Shown in pieces: positions 42,309 to 54,491 of a stretch of 64,000 nucleotides of DNA; within the stretch, counting starts at the first letter, position 1, and every line of letters starts with the position of its first letter. The notes under the pieces are model-generated. The model ran no database searches. It was not told the origin of the DNA and saw only the letters and a program-made list of their open reading frames with translations. Where the stretch lies: NCBI GenBank assembly GCA_903789375.1, contig CAIFEB010000009.1, positions 1 through 64,000 of the forward strand, given 5' to 3'. Source of the DNA: an uncultured Eggerthellaceae bacterium. GTDB lineage: Bacteria > Actinomycetota > Coriobacteriia > Coriobacteriales > Eggerthellaceae. Position numbers and translations under genes: made by a program.

Positions 42309-43265
42309 ATGGACATCGGACGACTGAACGAATTCTGCTATCTTGCCGATTCGTTGAGCTTCGCCGACACCGCACGTCACTTCTTCATGAGCCAATCGGT
42401 CTTAAGCAAGCACATCGCCGGAATCGAAGGCGAGCTGGACGCGAAGCTCTTCGTGCGCGACAGCCACCACGTGCGGCTGACGAAGCAAGGCCGGACGTTC
42501 TACGACTACGCCCAAAGCATCATCTCGCAATACGACAAGGCCCTCACGGCGCTGCGGGCAATCGAGGACTCCTACGACGAGGTAGTCACCATCGGGTACC
42601 TGCGCAATGCGGCGCGTCCGTTCCTCGCCAGGTTCCTTATGCTCATGAAGGCAGAGCATCCCGAGATACACGTCGCGCTCCGCTGCATGGAATACGGCGA
42701 AGAGGCGTACGCGTTCCTCACCAAAAGCATCGATATGGCATTCACGCTGAATATCAACCCATCAGTGACCGAGCAGTACGACTACCTCGATATCTTCCCC
42801 GACCGGTTCGATGCGATCGTAAGCTGCAACCATCCCCTAGCCTCATACGACGAGGTTACAACCGAGCAGCTTCTCTGCGAAAAGCTGCTGCTGCCGGACC
42901 AAAGCGTGTACCGCGATATGCGGCCTTTCCTCGAACGAACCGTCTTTCAAGACAACCTAAGAAGCAATTGCGGTGTGTATCGCGATGTGGACACTCTGTT
43001 CCTCAAGGTTGAAACAGAGGGGTATGTGGGCTTTTCGTCGGAGCACAATACAGCGTGCTTTTCTCAGGGAGTAAAGTTCCTGCCCATCTCCAATGCCGAT
43101 ACTTCGTATTGCGTCGCCGCCTTCGCTCCGATGAATTCCGACAATACCGGCATCATTGCCTGCTTTTCAGCGCTGGAAAAGTGTCGCGATCATTTGCTGA
43201 AGGATTTTGAGCGGCGCAAGCAACTAAGCCTGTCGAAGTTCGGACCCGTGAGCGTCAACAGCTAG
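42309..43265 (+). CDS. LysR-family transcriptional regulator
   Basis: This 318-residue protein has the LysR N-terminal winged helix (MDIGRLNEFCYLADSLSFAD, FFMSQSVLSKHIAGIEGELD, KLFVRDSHHVRLTKQG) and a C-terminal effector-binding domain (TIGYLRNAARPFLARFLM onwards). The ATG at 42309 has GGGGGGAG seven bases upstream. It lies directly after the molybdoenzyme operon on the same strand and probably controls it, the divergent transporter genes, or both through the 25-bp palindrome. Its effector is probably the substrate or a product. Confidence 0.93.
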   Translation: MDIGRLNEFCYLADSLSFADTARHFFMSQSVLSKHIAGIEGELDAKLFVRDSHHVRLTKQGRTFYDYAQSIISQYDKALTALRAIEDSYDEVVTIGYLRNAARPFLARFLMLMKAEHPEIHVALRCMEYGEEAYAFLTKSIDMAFTLNINPSVTEQYDYLDIFPDRFDAIVSCNHPLASYDEVTTEQLLCEKLLLPDQSVYRDMRPFLERTVFQDNLRSNCGVYRDVDTLFLKVETEGYVGFSSEHNTACFSQGVKFLPISNADTSYCVAAFAPMNSDNTGIIACFSALEKCRDHLLKDFERRKQLSLSKFGPVSVNS

Positions 43266-43359
43266 AACCATCGCCCTGTTGAATGTCGCTCTGCCACGGG
43301 CGGACAAAGCACATACCGCCTATATCGCTTGAGAGCGAGCGAACCCAGAGCACCCCTCC

Positions 43360-43929
43360 TTACACGAATCGCGCTGTGTTCACCGAGGTCAGATGGCCGA
43401 AATGGTCTTCGTAGAGGGCGTACCAGCCATCGCGGCTCGTGTACAGGCTGCGAAACGTCGCAAGCTCGGCGCAGGTGGACGGTGACGTGCTTCGGGAATT
43501 GGCTTTGCCGGACTCACAGGATTGCGCCAACGTATGCGCATCCGACGATGCCGTGCTATACGAATAAGAAGATCCCGCTTCCGAGCCGTTTGCTTCGGAA
43601 GCCGCACGACAAGCCCGCGCCGCCTGTTCAACAGCACCGCCTGTGAGATCGTCGCTCACGGCTGCGCCCGCCGTTCCCCGTGCGCCCGTCGACCCACCCG
43701 CGCGAACTCTCGTCCCCTGCGCGCTCACCGACTCGCCCGCGCAAGCGCTCGCCTCATGCGTGCCCGCAGCCTCGCCAGCAGCCGTCGACTCACCTGCGCG
43801 TGCATTCGCATCGCCCGCGGCCGCCGACTCGCCCGCGCTCTCCACGCATCCGCGCGCCACTTCGACGTACCTGCCGCGTGCCGCCCGTCCGTGTGCACGC
43901 GCCCGCACGGCGTCCAGCAGCCCGGCCAT
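43360..43929 (-). CDS. Low-complexity hypothetical protein coupled to truA
   Basis: I do not recognise it. The 189-residue frame begins MAGLLDAVRARAHGRAARGR, then has a long Ala/Gly/Glu/Ser stretch with imperfect AGESxAAGxA-type repeats (about residues 35-85), and ends in a non-repetitive block LYTSRDGWYALYEDHFGHLT that looks like a genuine domain remnant. The ATG shares its A with the truA stop (TGATG), which supports translation by coupling. Coding status is moderately supported; the repeat part could be a linker. Confidence 0.5.
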   Translation of the reverse strand: MAGLLDAVRARAHGRAARGRYVEVARGCVESAGESAAAGDANARAGESTAAGEAAGTHEASACAGESVSAQGTRVRAGGSTGARGTAGAAVSDDLTGGAVEQAARACRAASEANGSEAGSSYSYSTASSDAHTLAQSCESGKANSRSTSPSTCAELATFRSLYTSRDGWYALYEDHFGHLTSVNTARFV

Positions 43930-44783
43930 CAGTACTTCACGTCCCACAACACAAGACCCGCCGCCGGGGCGGTCTCCCCCGCCGCGCGCCGGTCGTGCGC
44001 GTCAAGCACGTCGAACACCCAGCGCGATGGGCGCTTGCCACGACCAACCATCACAAGCGTGCCGACCATCGTGCGCACCATGTTGTGCAGAAACGCGTTC
44101 CCTTCGACCTCGATGCAGACCATGTCCTCGTCGAGCATGTCGACGCGCTCGACAGCGGTGCGGGACACGTTGCGAAACGTCGACTTCCCCTCTGCCGACT
44201 CGGCCTTGCAGAAGCTCTTGAAGTCCTGCTCGCCCTCGAGGAACATCGCCGCTTCCCCCATCGCCTCCAAATCGAGCTCTCCCGGCACATGCCAGCAGAA
44301 CCGGTCCAGAAACAGCGGCGGCGTGGCGCTCGTGCAGATGAAGTAGCGGTACGTGCGCGCCTTCGCGTCGAACCGCGCCGAGAAGCCCGGCTCGCGCTCG
44401 TCAACCGAGCGCCCGACGATGTGATCATGCGTGAGCGCGTTGAGGGAGCGCAGCCAGCGGTGGGCGTCAATCGCTGACGCCTCCTCCCCCGCCACGTCGA
44501 AACTCACGACCTGTCGCCGCGCATGCACGCCGGCATCCGTGCGGCCGGCGCATACGGTTTCGACGTCGCGATGCAGCAGGACGCCGAGGGCGCGCTCGAG
44601 CTCGCCCTGCACCGTCAGCTGACCCGGCTGGCGCGCGTAGCCGTTGAAGGCCTCGCCCCGGTACCCCAGCGTGAGCGCGTAGGTGCGCGTGCCCGCCTTG
44701 CGCGCCTGCGCCTGACGCTCCGCCTGCGCAAGCGCCGCCTCGGCCCACATCACGGCAAGCTCGCCCGTATGGTTGTCGTTCAC
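43929..44783 (-). CDS. truA: tRNA pseudouridine(38-40) synthase
   Basis: TruA (284 residues) makes pseudouridine at positions 38-40 of tRNA anticodon arms. The catalytic Asp is in CAGRTDAGVHA, with GYRGEAFNGYARQPGQLTVQ before it and FLHNMVRTMVGTLVMVGRG near the end. The start is GTG at 44783 after AAGGAGACGCGT. Residues 1-33 form an N-terminal extension before the core. It lies 19 bases after dnaE. Confidence 0.95.
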   Translation of the reverse strand: MNDNHTGELAVMWAEAALAQAERQAQARKAGTRTYALTLGYRGEAFNGYARQPGQLTVQGELERALGVLLHRDVETVCAGRTDAGVHARRQVVSFDVAGEEASAIDAHRWLRSLNALTHDHIVGRSVDEREPGFSARFDAKARTYRYFICTSATPPLFLDRFCWHVPGELDLEAMGEAAMFLEGEQDFKSFCKAESAEGKSTFRNVSRTAVERVDMLDEDMVCIEVEGNAFLHNMVRTMVGTLVMVGRGKRPSRWVFDVLDAHDRRAAGETAPAAGLVLWDVKY

Positions 44784-44802
44784 ACGCGTCTCCTTCGCCG
44801 TC

Positions 44803-47800
44803 CTACCAGCAGGGCTGGCCGAACAGGTCCATGATCTCGGACTTCATCATCGAGCTGTGCGCGTCCACCTGCACCGGCAGCTCGGCGCGGAACTTGTGCC
44901 CGTCCGACTGCAAAACGAACAGCACCACGCAGTCGCGCCCGGGATACGACTGCAGAATGCGGTTGAGCCGTTGCACCGACGTCTGATTGAACAGCTTCGC
45001 CGGCACCTTCAGCTCCAGGTTCTGCGGGCGCGCGTCCTCCTCGTTCAGCTCGATGCGCTCCACCTCGTACGCGATGATCTGGTTGCCACGGTCCGAATGC
45101 TCGAACTTGCCCTTGATCTTCACCACGGCGTCTTCCTCGATGGCGTCGGCGTAGTCGTCGTACTTGAACGAGATGCACTCGACCGAACCCGTCGTGTCCT
45201 CAAGCGTGAACTGCGCCATGCGAGTGCCGCGCTTCGTCAGCTTCGTCACCACGTTGGATATCATGCCAACGAACGTCGCGGTCTTGATCTCGCGCGTGCG
45301 CTCCGCCAAATCGCCCAGCCTGAACTTCGACATGCGCGACAGCACGCCCTCGTACGGCTCCAGCGGGTGCTCCGAGACGTAGATCTTCATGATCTCCTTC
45401 TCGAAGGCGAGCTTCTGCCGTTTGGGCCACTCGATGCCGTCGGGAGGCGGAACCTCCTCTTCGAAGCCCGAATCCTCGTCGTCGCCGAACAGGTCGAACA
45501 TACTCACCTGGCCGGCGTCGCGGTCCTTCTGGCGCTTGGCGGCGTTCTCGAGCAGCGGCGTCTCGTCGACGAAGTACATGAGCTGCTTGCGCGTATAGCC
45601 CGTCGAGTCGAACGCGCCGCCCTTGATCAGAGCTTCGAGCGTCTTGCGGTTGTAGCACTTGGAGTCGAGCCGGTTCACGAAATCGTGGAGCGACGTGAAC
45701 TTCCCGCCGCGGTTGCGCTCGGCGATGATGGCGTCCGCCACCGACTGACCCACGCCGCGCACGCCCACCAGGCCGAAACGGATGCCTTCCTTCACCGGGG
45801 TGAACTCGGCATTGGACGAGTTCACGTCCGGCGGCAGCACCTTTATGCCCGAATGCGTGCAGCTCGAGATGTAGTGGATCAGCTTGTCGGTGTTGCCCAT
45901 GTAGCTGGACAACACGGCCGCCATGTACTCCTCGGGATAGTGCGCCTTCAGGTACGCGGTGCGCATGACGAGCAACGCGTATGCCGCCGAGTGCGACTTG
46001 TTGAACGCGTACTTCGCGAACTTCTCGGCGTCGGTCCAGATCTCCTTGGCGATTTCCAGCGGATAGCCGTTGGCCACGGCGCCGTTGTTCCAGTCGTCCT
46101 GCAGCTTGCGCATAATCTCGAGCTTTTTCTTGCCCATGGCTTTGCGCAGCTTGTCTGCCTTGCCGGCCGAAAAGCCGCTCATGACCATGGACACCTGCAT
46201 GATTTGCTCTTGGTAGACCATGGTGCCGTAGGTTTCCTCCAGCACAGGACGCAGGCGCTCGTCGTAGTAGTGGACGGGTTTCTTGCCTTGGACGACCTTG
46301 ACGTAGTCCTCCACCATGCCGGACTCCAGAGGGCCCGGGCGGTTCAGGGCGATTGAAGCGACGATGTCCGAGAAGCGGTGCGGCGGAATCTGGCCGAACA
46401 GACTCACGTACAAACCGCCTTCCACCTGAAACAGGCCGTCCATGTTCATGATCTGGCCGTTATGGCGCACCTCGCCGCGCATGAGCGCGAACGCCATCTC
46501 GTCGTCGTGCGGAATCTCCTCGGGCACCATGTGCTCGCCCGAGGTCGCCTCGATGTTGTTGCATGCGCGCGACAGCACGCCCAAGGTGCGCAGCCCCAGG
46601 AAGTCCATCTTCAACAGGCCGAGCGACGGGGTGTAGTGACCGTCGTACTGGGTGATGATGCCGCCGCCCTTGGTGTCGCGCTTCATGGGCACGTGGTCGG
46701 CCATGGGGTCGCGGCAGATGATGGTCGCGCACGCGTGCACGCCCTCGCCGCGCAGGTGGCCCTCGATGCCGCGCGCTGCGTCGATGACGCGTTTGACGTC
46801 CTCTTCGCTGTTGTAGGCCTTCTTCAGGTCGGGGTTGGCTTCGATCGCCTGGTCGATGGTGATACCCAGCTCGTCGCCCACGAGTTTGCAGATGCGGTCA
46901 CCCACGCCGTACGGGTAGTCGAGCACGCGCGCCGCGTCGCGGATGGCGTTTTTGGCCTGCAGCTTGCCGAACGTGATGACGCCCGACACATGGTCCTCGC
47001 CGTAGAACTCGCGGATGTGCTCGATGACGTCCTGGCGGTGCTGATCGTCGAAGTCGACGTCGATATCGGGCATCTCGGTGCGTTCAGGGTTGAGGAAGCG
47101 CTCGAACATCAGGCCGTTCTGGATGGGGTCCAGGTCGGTGATGCCCATGGCATACGTGCACAGCGAGCCGGCGGCCGAGCCACGGCCCGGGCCGACGCCG
47201 ATGCCGTGCTCGCGCGCCCAGCGGATGTACTCCTGCACGATCAGGAAGTATGCCGAGAAGCCCTTCTTGATGATGATGTCGGCCTCGTATTCGTACTGCT
47301 CCTTGACCGACTTCTCGTGGCCCATGTTGTCCTTGACGGTGACGTGCTCCCAATCGGGGCCGTAGCGGCGGGCCAGGCCGTCCTCGCATTCCTTGCGGAA
47401 CAGCGTGTCGTTGGTATAGCCCTCCGGCACCGGGAAGTTCGGCAGAATCTCGTCGCGTTCGAGCTCGACGTTGCACTTCTCGGCAACTTCGACGGTGTTG
47501 TCGCACGCCTCGGGGAAGTCCGCGAGCGCCTGTCGCATTTCCTCTTCGGTCTTCATGTAGAACTGGTCGTTGGCGAAGCGCATGCGGTTGACGTCGTTCT
47601 TCTTGGAGCCCGTGCCGATGCACAGCAGCGTGTCGTGGGCGTCGGCGTCCTCTTTGACCAGGTAGTGGAAGTCGTTCGTCGCGATGGTCTTGGCGCCGAT
47701 GGCTTGGGCCACGCGCACAAGCTGGTGATTGAGTTCGTTCTGCGTCATGCCGCCGTCGGTGGTGATGCCCTGGTCCTGCAGCTCGATGTAGAAGTCGCCG

Positions 47801-48312
47801 GGGTCGAAGCACGACTGCAGCTGGCGCGCCCAGTCGACCGCCTGGTCGAACTGGCGGTTGTCGAGCAGCTTGGGCACGATGCCCGCGATGCATGCGGAGC
47901 TTCCGATGATGCCGTGCCCGTATTTCTTGAGCATGGACAGCGTCGTGCGCGGCTTGTAGTAGAAGTTGTCGACGTGCGATTCGCTGACCAGGTGCACGAG
48001 GTTGTGGTAGCCCTCGTTGGTCTTCGCCAGAAGCAGCAGGTGGTACAGCTTCGGCTTGCCGTCGCGCTTGAGCTCTTCGTCAGTGGTGAAGTACACCTCG
48101 CAGCCGTAGATGGGCTTGACCTTCTTGCCGGTTTCCGCCTCCACCTGGTCGCAGGCCTCGCAGAGCTCGGGCACGCCCGACATGACGCCGTGATCGGTAA
48201 TGGCCACGGCCGGCATGCCCAGGTCAGCAGCGCGCCGCACCATGTCCTTGACGTGCGTCATGCCGTCGAGCAGGGAGTACTCGGTGTGATTGTGCAGGTG
48301 AACGAATGCCAT
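44803..48312 (-). CDS. dnaE: DNA polymerase III alpha subunit
   Basis: DnaE (1,169 residues) is the replicative polymerase. It opens with the PHP domain (AFVHLHNHTEYSLLDGM), has the polymerase catalytic region PDIDVDFDDQHRQDVIEHI and FGKLQAKNAIRDAARV, then the beta-clamp and OB-fold parts at the C-terminus (REIKTATFVGMISNVVTKLT). Length is normal for the DnaE1 type. The ATG at 48312 follows GAAGGCGATTC. A 730-codon frame on the other strand is its shadow. Confidence 0.97.
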   Translation of the reverse strand: MAFVHLHNHTEYSLLDGMTHVKDMVRRAADLGMPAVAITDHGVMSGVPELCEACDQVEAETGKKVKPIYGCEVYFTTDEELKRDGKPKLYHLLLLAKTNEGYHNLVHLVSESHVDNFYYKPRTTLSMLKKYGHGIIGSSACIAGIVPKLLDNRQFDQAVDWARQLQSCFDPGDFYIELQDQGITTDGGMTQNELNHQLVRVAQAIGAKTIATNDFHYLVKEDADAHDTLLCIGTGSKKNDVNRMRFANDQFYMKTEEEMRQALADFPEACDNTVEVAEKCNVELERDEILPNFPVPEGYTNDTLFRKECEDGLARRYGPDWEHVTVKDNMGHEKSVKEQYEYEADIIIKKGFSAYFLIVQEYIRWAREHGIGVGPGRGSAAGSLCTYAMGITDLDPIQNGLMFERFLNPERTEMPDIDVDFDDQHRQDVIEHIREFYGEDHVSGVITFGKLQAKNAIRDAARVLDYPYGVGDRICKLVGDELGITIDQAIEANPDLKKAYNSEEDVKRVIDAARGIEGHLRGEGVHACATIICRDPMADHVPMKRDTKGGGIITQYDGHYTPSLGLLKMDFLGLRTLGVLSRACNNIEATSGEHMVPEEIPHDDEMAFALMRGEVRHNGQIMNMDGLFQVEGGLYVSLFGQIPPHRFSDIVASIALNRPGPLESGMVEDYVKVVQGKKPVHYYDERLRPVLEETYGTMVYQEQIMQVSMVMSGFSAGKADKLRKAMGKKKLEIMRKLQDDWNNGAVANGYPLEIAKEIWTDAEKFAKYAFNKSHSAAYALLVMRTAYLKAHYPEEYMAAVLSSYMGNTDKLIHYISSCTHSGIKVLPPDVNSSNAEFTPVKEGIRFGLVGVRGVGQSVADAIIAERNRGGKFTSLHDFVNRLDSKCYNRKTLEALIKGGAFDSTGYTRKQLMYFVDETPLLENAAKRQKDRDAGQVSMFDLFGDDEDSGFEEEVPPPDGIEWPKRQKLAFEKEIMKIYVSEHPLEPYEGVLSRMSKFRLGDLAERTREIKTATFVGMISNVVTKLTKRGTRMAQFTLEDTTGSVECISFKYDDYADAIEEDAVVKIKGKFEHSDRGNQIIAYEVERIELNEEDARPQNLELKVPAKLFNQTSVQRLNRILQSYPGRDCVVLFVLQSDGHKFRAELPVQVDAHSSMMKSEIMDLFGQPCW

Positions 48313-48675
48313 GAATCGCCTTCTGTACGTGCGTTGCCGGGACTGCGGAAGCGATCGAGCAATGACGCCGTCCGACCACTTCCGTCAATCCCTCGTTCTC
48401 GAATGTTTTCTCGGCTCCCCATGGTACCAGCTTGCCCTGACGCGCGATATTCCGATCGGCAACGATTCCGAGAATCATCGTCTGCAGTCTCGACCCTCTC
48501 GGATTCCACTGTTCCTCACAGCCCTGCGCGGTATGATTTCGTCCGTCGGGAGACGGAACCAGCTCGATAGGTCAGCTACAGGCGACCCCGCACGCTTCGC
48601 CCCTGCCGGGAATGCGATACGAGCTCGCGCGGGAATGACTCGCCGCGAAAAGCTTTTGGTGATTGGAGGCATTGC
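48313..48675. other. Divergent intergenic region upstream of dnaE
   Basis: It must hold the promoters of dnaE (minus) and of the following plus-strand gene. TACCAT on the minus strand near 48425 is a possible -10, without a good -35. No gene or strong repeat was seen. Confidence 0.4.
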
Positions 48676-49089
48676 ATGGACGAACAGGAACGGATTGCAA
48701 AGGCGCTTGACTACCATCACGCTGGATACAACTGCGCGCAGAGCACGGTGCTCGCCGTCGCCGACCTCGCCGGCCTCGCGCCCGACGAGGCATATCGCCT
48801 GCTCGAGGGTTTCGGAGGCGGCATGGGCGGCTTTTCTGAAACCTGCGGTGCAATTTCCGGCGCAATTGCGGCAGTAAGCTACGCGAAGAGCGGCGGCTTG
48901 GGCAACCCCATCACCAAACGCGCCACGTACGATCTATCCAAGGAAATGGTTGACCGGTTCCGCGCAAAGAACGGATCAACACGCTGCCCGGTGCTGAAGG
49001 GTCTCGAAGGTGCGCCCGCGCCCCATCCCTGCGACGACTACGTCGCCGATGGCGTGGCGCTCGCCTACGACCTGCTCACGCGCAAGTAG
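48676..49089 (+). CDS. C_GCAxxG_C_C family protein
   Basis: This 137-residue cytoplasmic protein has the pattern that names the family: GYNCAQSTVLA, GFGGGMGGFSETCGAISGA, then RCPVLKG and HPCDDYV. The four conserved cysteines suggest a metal or redox site. The function is unknown; such genes are common in anaerobes near oxidoreductases. GGAGG precedes the ATG. It stands between divergent dnaE and the convergent end of the atp operon. Confidence 0.88.
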   Translation: MDEQERIAKALDYHHAGYNCAQSTVLAVADLAGLAPDEAYRLLEGFGGGMGGFSETCGAISGAIAAVSYAKSGGLGNPITKRATYDLSKEMVDRFRAKNGSTRCPVLKGLEGAPAPHPCDDYVADGVALAYDLLTRK

Positions 49090-49148
49090 AAACCGGGACA
49101 TGAGCCGGAGGAACGCCTCGATAGCTTTAACAGGCAACTGTTTTTCTT

Positions 49149-49207
49149 ACATATTATTGCACTTATGGTGCATTTATACGTTTTTGAATTTTTATGTGTG
49201 TATTTTC
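49149..49207 (+). repeat. AT-rich island, copy 3
   Basis: The stretch begins ACATATTATTGCAC and ends TTTTTATGTGTGTATTTTC. The end matches those of the islands at 9511-9531 and 24032-24051. Confidence 0.5.
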
Positions 49208-49340
49208 GCGAGCAGCACGCGAATACTGGTGCACAACGCGTATCGCGACGGCGTGCGGGACGCGAGCCTCCGCGCGATGTGCGTCAACGTGCGGGACGCG
49301 AGTCTCCTCGCGACGCGTCTCTGTGCAAAGCTCACTCTCA

Positions 49341-49376
49341 AAACAAAAAGGGAGGGCGCTTTAAGCGTCCTCCCTT
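49341..49376 (-). terminator. Intrinsic terminator of the atp operon
   Basis: On the minus strand AAGGGAGGACGC pairs with GCGCCCTCCCTT around TTAAA, followed by TTTTGTTTTGAG. It lies about 140 bases after the atpC stop. Confidence 0.8.
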
Positions 49377-49516
49377 CAAGGTGTCTCGTGCGGTTATAGG
49401 AACCCGCGAGTCGAGGTGATAAAACCACGGCGGCCAGCCACCTGCGTCATATGCGATCACTCGCGACGCTTAAGGCCAGCATCAGAGGCGGCCGCTCGCG
49501 CGACCGCCCCCCCCAA

Positions 49517-51404
<1,888 letters not shown>

Positions 51405-52334
51405 TTATTCCTCCAAAGCCGCTGCGCCACCGACAATCTCGGTGATCTCGGTCGTAATGGCGCCTTGGCGTTCGCGATTGTACAGTCGGGACAACGTGTT
51501 GATCATGTCGGTCGCGTTCTCCGTTGCGGAGTTCATGGCCGTACGGCGTGCCCCCTGCTCGCCGGCTGCGGAGTCGACAAGCGCATAGAACACGGAGCTA
51601 CGAAGGAACGCGTTACCCAGATACTCCATGAGCACCTGAGAACTGGGCTCGAAATCAACATCGCCCTCGTGGTGGTCGTCCAAATGGCTGCGGAAGTCGA
51701 AGTAGAGATCCTTCTCAAACGGCTTGATACCCAGCTGATCCGCGAAGGTCTGGTACTGGATAGGCAAGATCGTCTGGTTGATGACCCGCTGCTCCGCCGA
51801 GTTCTTCGTGTGGTTGAACACGATGATGAACTCGTCGTAGTCGCCCGCGATGTAGCCATCGTAGGCGAGCTGCGCGATTTCCGCAGCCTGCTCGTACGTA
51901 GGATCGGCAGACAGATCGCGGAATTCCATCACCGGTTTGACTCCCCGATAGGAGAAGTAGCCGATGGCTTTCTTTCCGCAGGCGACCACGTCAACCTTGA
52001 TGCCCTGCCGCTCCTTCGCCCGCATGAGCTTTTCGGCGGCACGCAGCGCATTGCTGTTGAAGCCGCCGGCAAGACCGCGGTCCGACGTAACGACCATGAT
52101 GAGCGACCGCTTCACTTCGGAGTGCTCCTTGATCAGCGGGTCTTCGTCGATCTGCGCGACCTTAGCCGTACTGATGTACAGGTCTGACAGAGCCGCCGCC
52201 CACGGAAGGGAGCGCTCGATGCGCTCCGATGCGCGGCGAATCTTCGCAGCAGCGACCATCTCCATGGTGCGCGTGATCTGCTTCGTCGAGGTGACGGAGT
52301 TGATTCGTCTTTCGATGTCGTGAAGGTTAGGCAT
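51405..52334 (-). CDS. atpG: ATP synthase F1 gamma subunit
   Basis: The gamma subunit (309 residues) is the central shaft. It shows the paired terminal helices: DIERRINSVTSTKQITRTMEM at the N-terminus and the C-terminal MNSATENATDMINTLSRLYN and RQGAITTEITEIVGGAAAL. Other typical blocks are VVTSDRGLAGGFNSN. Length is slightly above the usual 285-295. It lies 12 bases after atpA. Confidence 0.97.
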   Translation of the reverse strand: MPNLHDIERRINSVTSTKQITRTMEMVAAAKIRRASERIERSLPWAAALSDLYISTAKVAQIDEDPLIKEHSEVKRSLIMVVTSDRGLAGGFNSNALRAAEKLMRAKERQGIKVDVVACGKKAIGYFSYRGVKPVMEFRDLSADPTYEQAAEIAQLAYDGYIAGDYDEFIIVFNHTKNSAEQRVINQTILPIQYQTFADQLGIKPFEKDLYFDFRSHLDDHHEGDVDFEPSSQVLMEYLGNAFLRSSVFYALVDSAAGEQGARRTAMNSATENATDMINTLSRLYNRERQGAITTEITEIVGGAAALEE

Positions 52335-52346
52335 ACAGCTCCTACC

Positions 52347-53918
<1,572 letters not shown>

Positions 53919-53930
53919 TCACCTCCGTCT

Positions 53931-54491
53931 TTATGCTTGTTTGAGCAGTTCGCGCGTGTGCTCAAGCTGCGAAATCACGCTCGCGTCGATACGCTCGTCA
54001 CTTGTGCTCATAATGATGCCGCCCAGAATGGACTTGTCGATGTGCTCGTTGAGCACGACCTTCTTGCCCAGCTCCGATTCGGCCTTCTTGATGATGATGT
54101 CGCGCAGATGGTTGTCAAGCTCCACCACGGTCGTCACTTCAAGTACCACGGTGTTCAACTTGTCAGCCAGCTGCTGCTCCAGTCCGTTGACCACGCGGTA
54201 GAGGTAATCCACCTCGTTGCGTTCCGCCATGACGCCAAACACCGCGACGAATGCCGGATGGCATTGCGCGCTGACCGCACGGGCTATCTGCCCGCGCTGC
54301 TCAGGTGAGAAGGACGTGTTCTTCAACGCATCCTCAAGGTCATGGTTTTCGCGGATGGCGGCAACGATCTGCTTCGCCTGGTCGCGCACTTCGAGCACGG
54401 CGTCGCGGCCGCCCGCTTCGTTCGCTGCGTTGAATAGCGTGTCCGCGTACGTCTCGACCTGCTCTTTTACGACGAGACGATTAGTTGACAT
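53931..54491 (-). CDS. atpH: ATP synthase F1 delta subunit
   Basis: The delta subunit (186 residues) ties F1 to the peripheral stalk. It has the all-helical N-terminal domain (VETYADTLFNAANEAG) and the C-terminal family signature in HIDKSILGGIIM. It overlaps the atpF end by 11 bases. Confidence 0.94.
   Translation of the reverse strand: MSTNRLVVKEQVETYADTLFNAANEAGGRDAVLEVRDQAKQIVAAIRENHDLEDALKNTSFSPEQRGQIARAVSAQCHPAFVAVFGVMAERNEVDYLYRVVNGLEQQLADKLNTVVLEVTTVVELDNHLRDIIIKKAESELGKKVVLNEHIDKSILGGIIMSTSDERIDASVISQLEHTRELLKQA

Larger units (their letters stand above)
49090..49516. other. Convergent intergenic region with AT-rich island and repeats
   Basis: No gene is present. The stretch has, from left to right, an AT-rich island, a two-copy direct repeat with core GTGCGGGACGCGAG (about 49245 and 49286), and the terminator of the atp operon. 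Confidence 0.6.

Noticed and set aside
48224-48509. Dihydrofolate-reductase-like fragments (MILGIVADRNIARQGKLVPW) on the minus strand before dnaE
   Set aside because: The 83-84 codon frames look briefly like an N-terminus with a Trp, but no family core follows and the ribosome site is poor; it could be a remnant but cannot be supported.
46378-48570. 730-codon open frame antisense to dnaE
   Set aside because: Shadow of a conserved gene, composed of His/Val/Arg/Asp-rich sequence.
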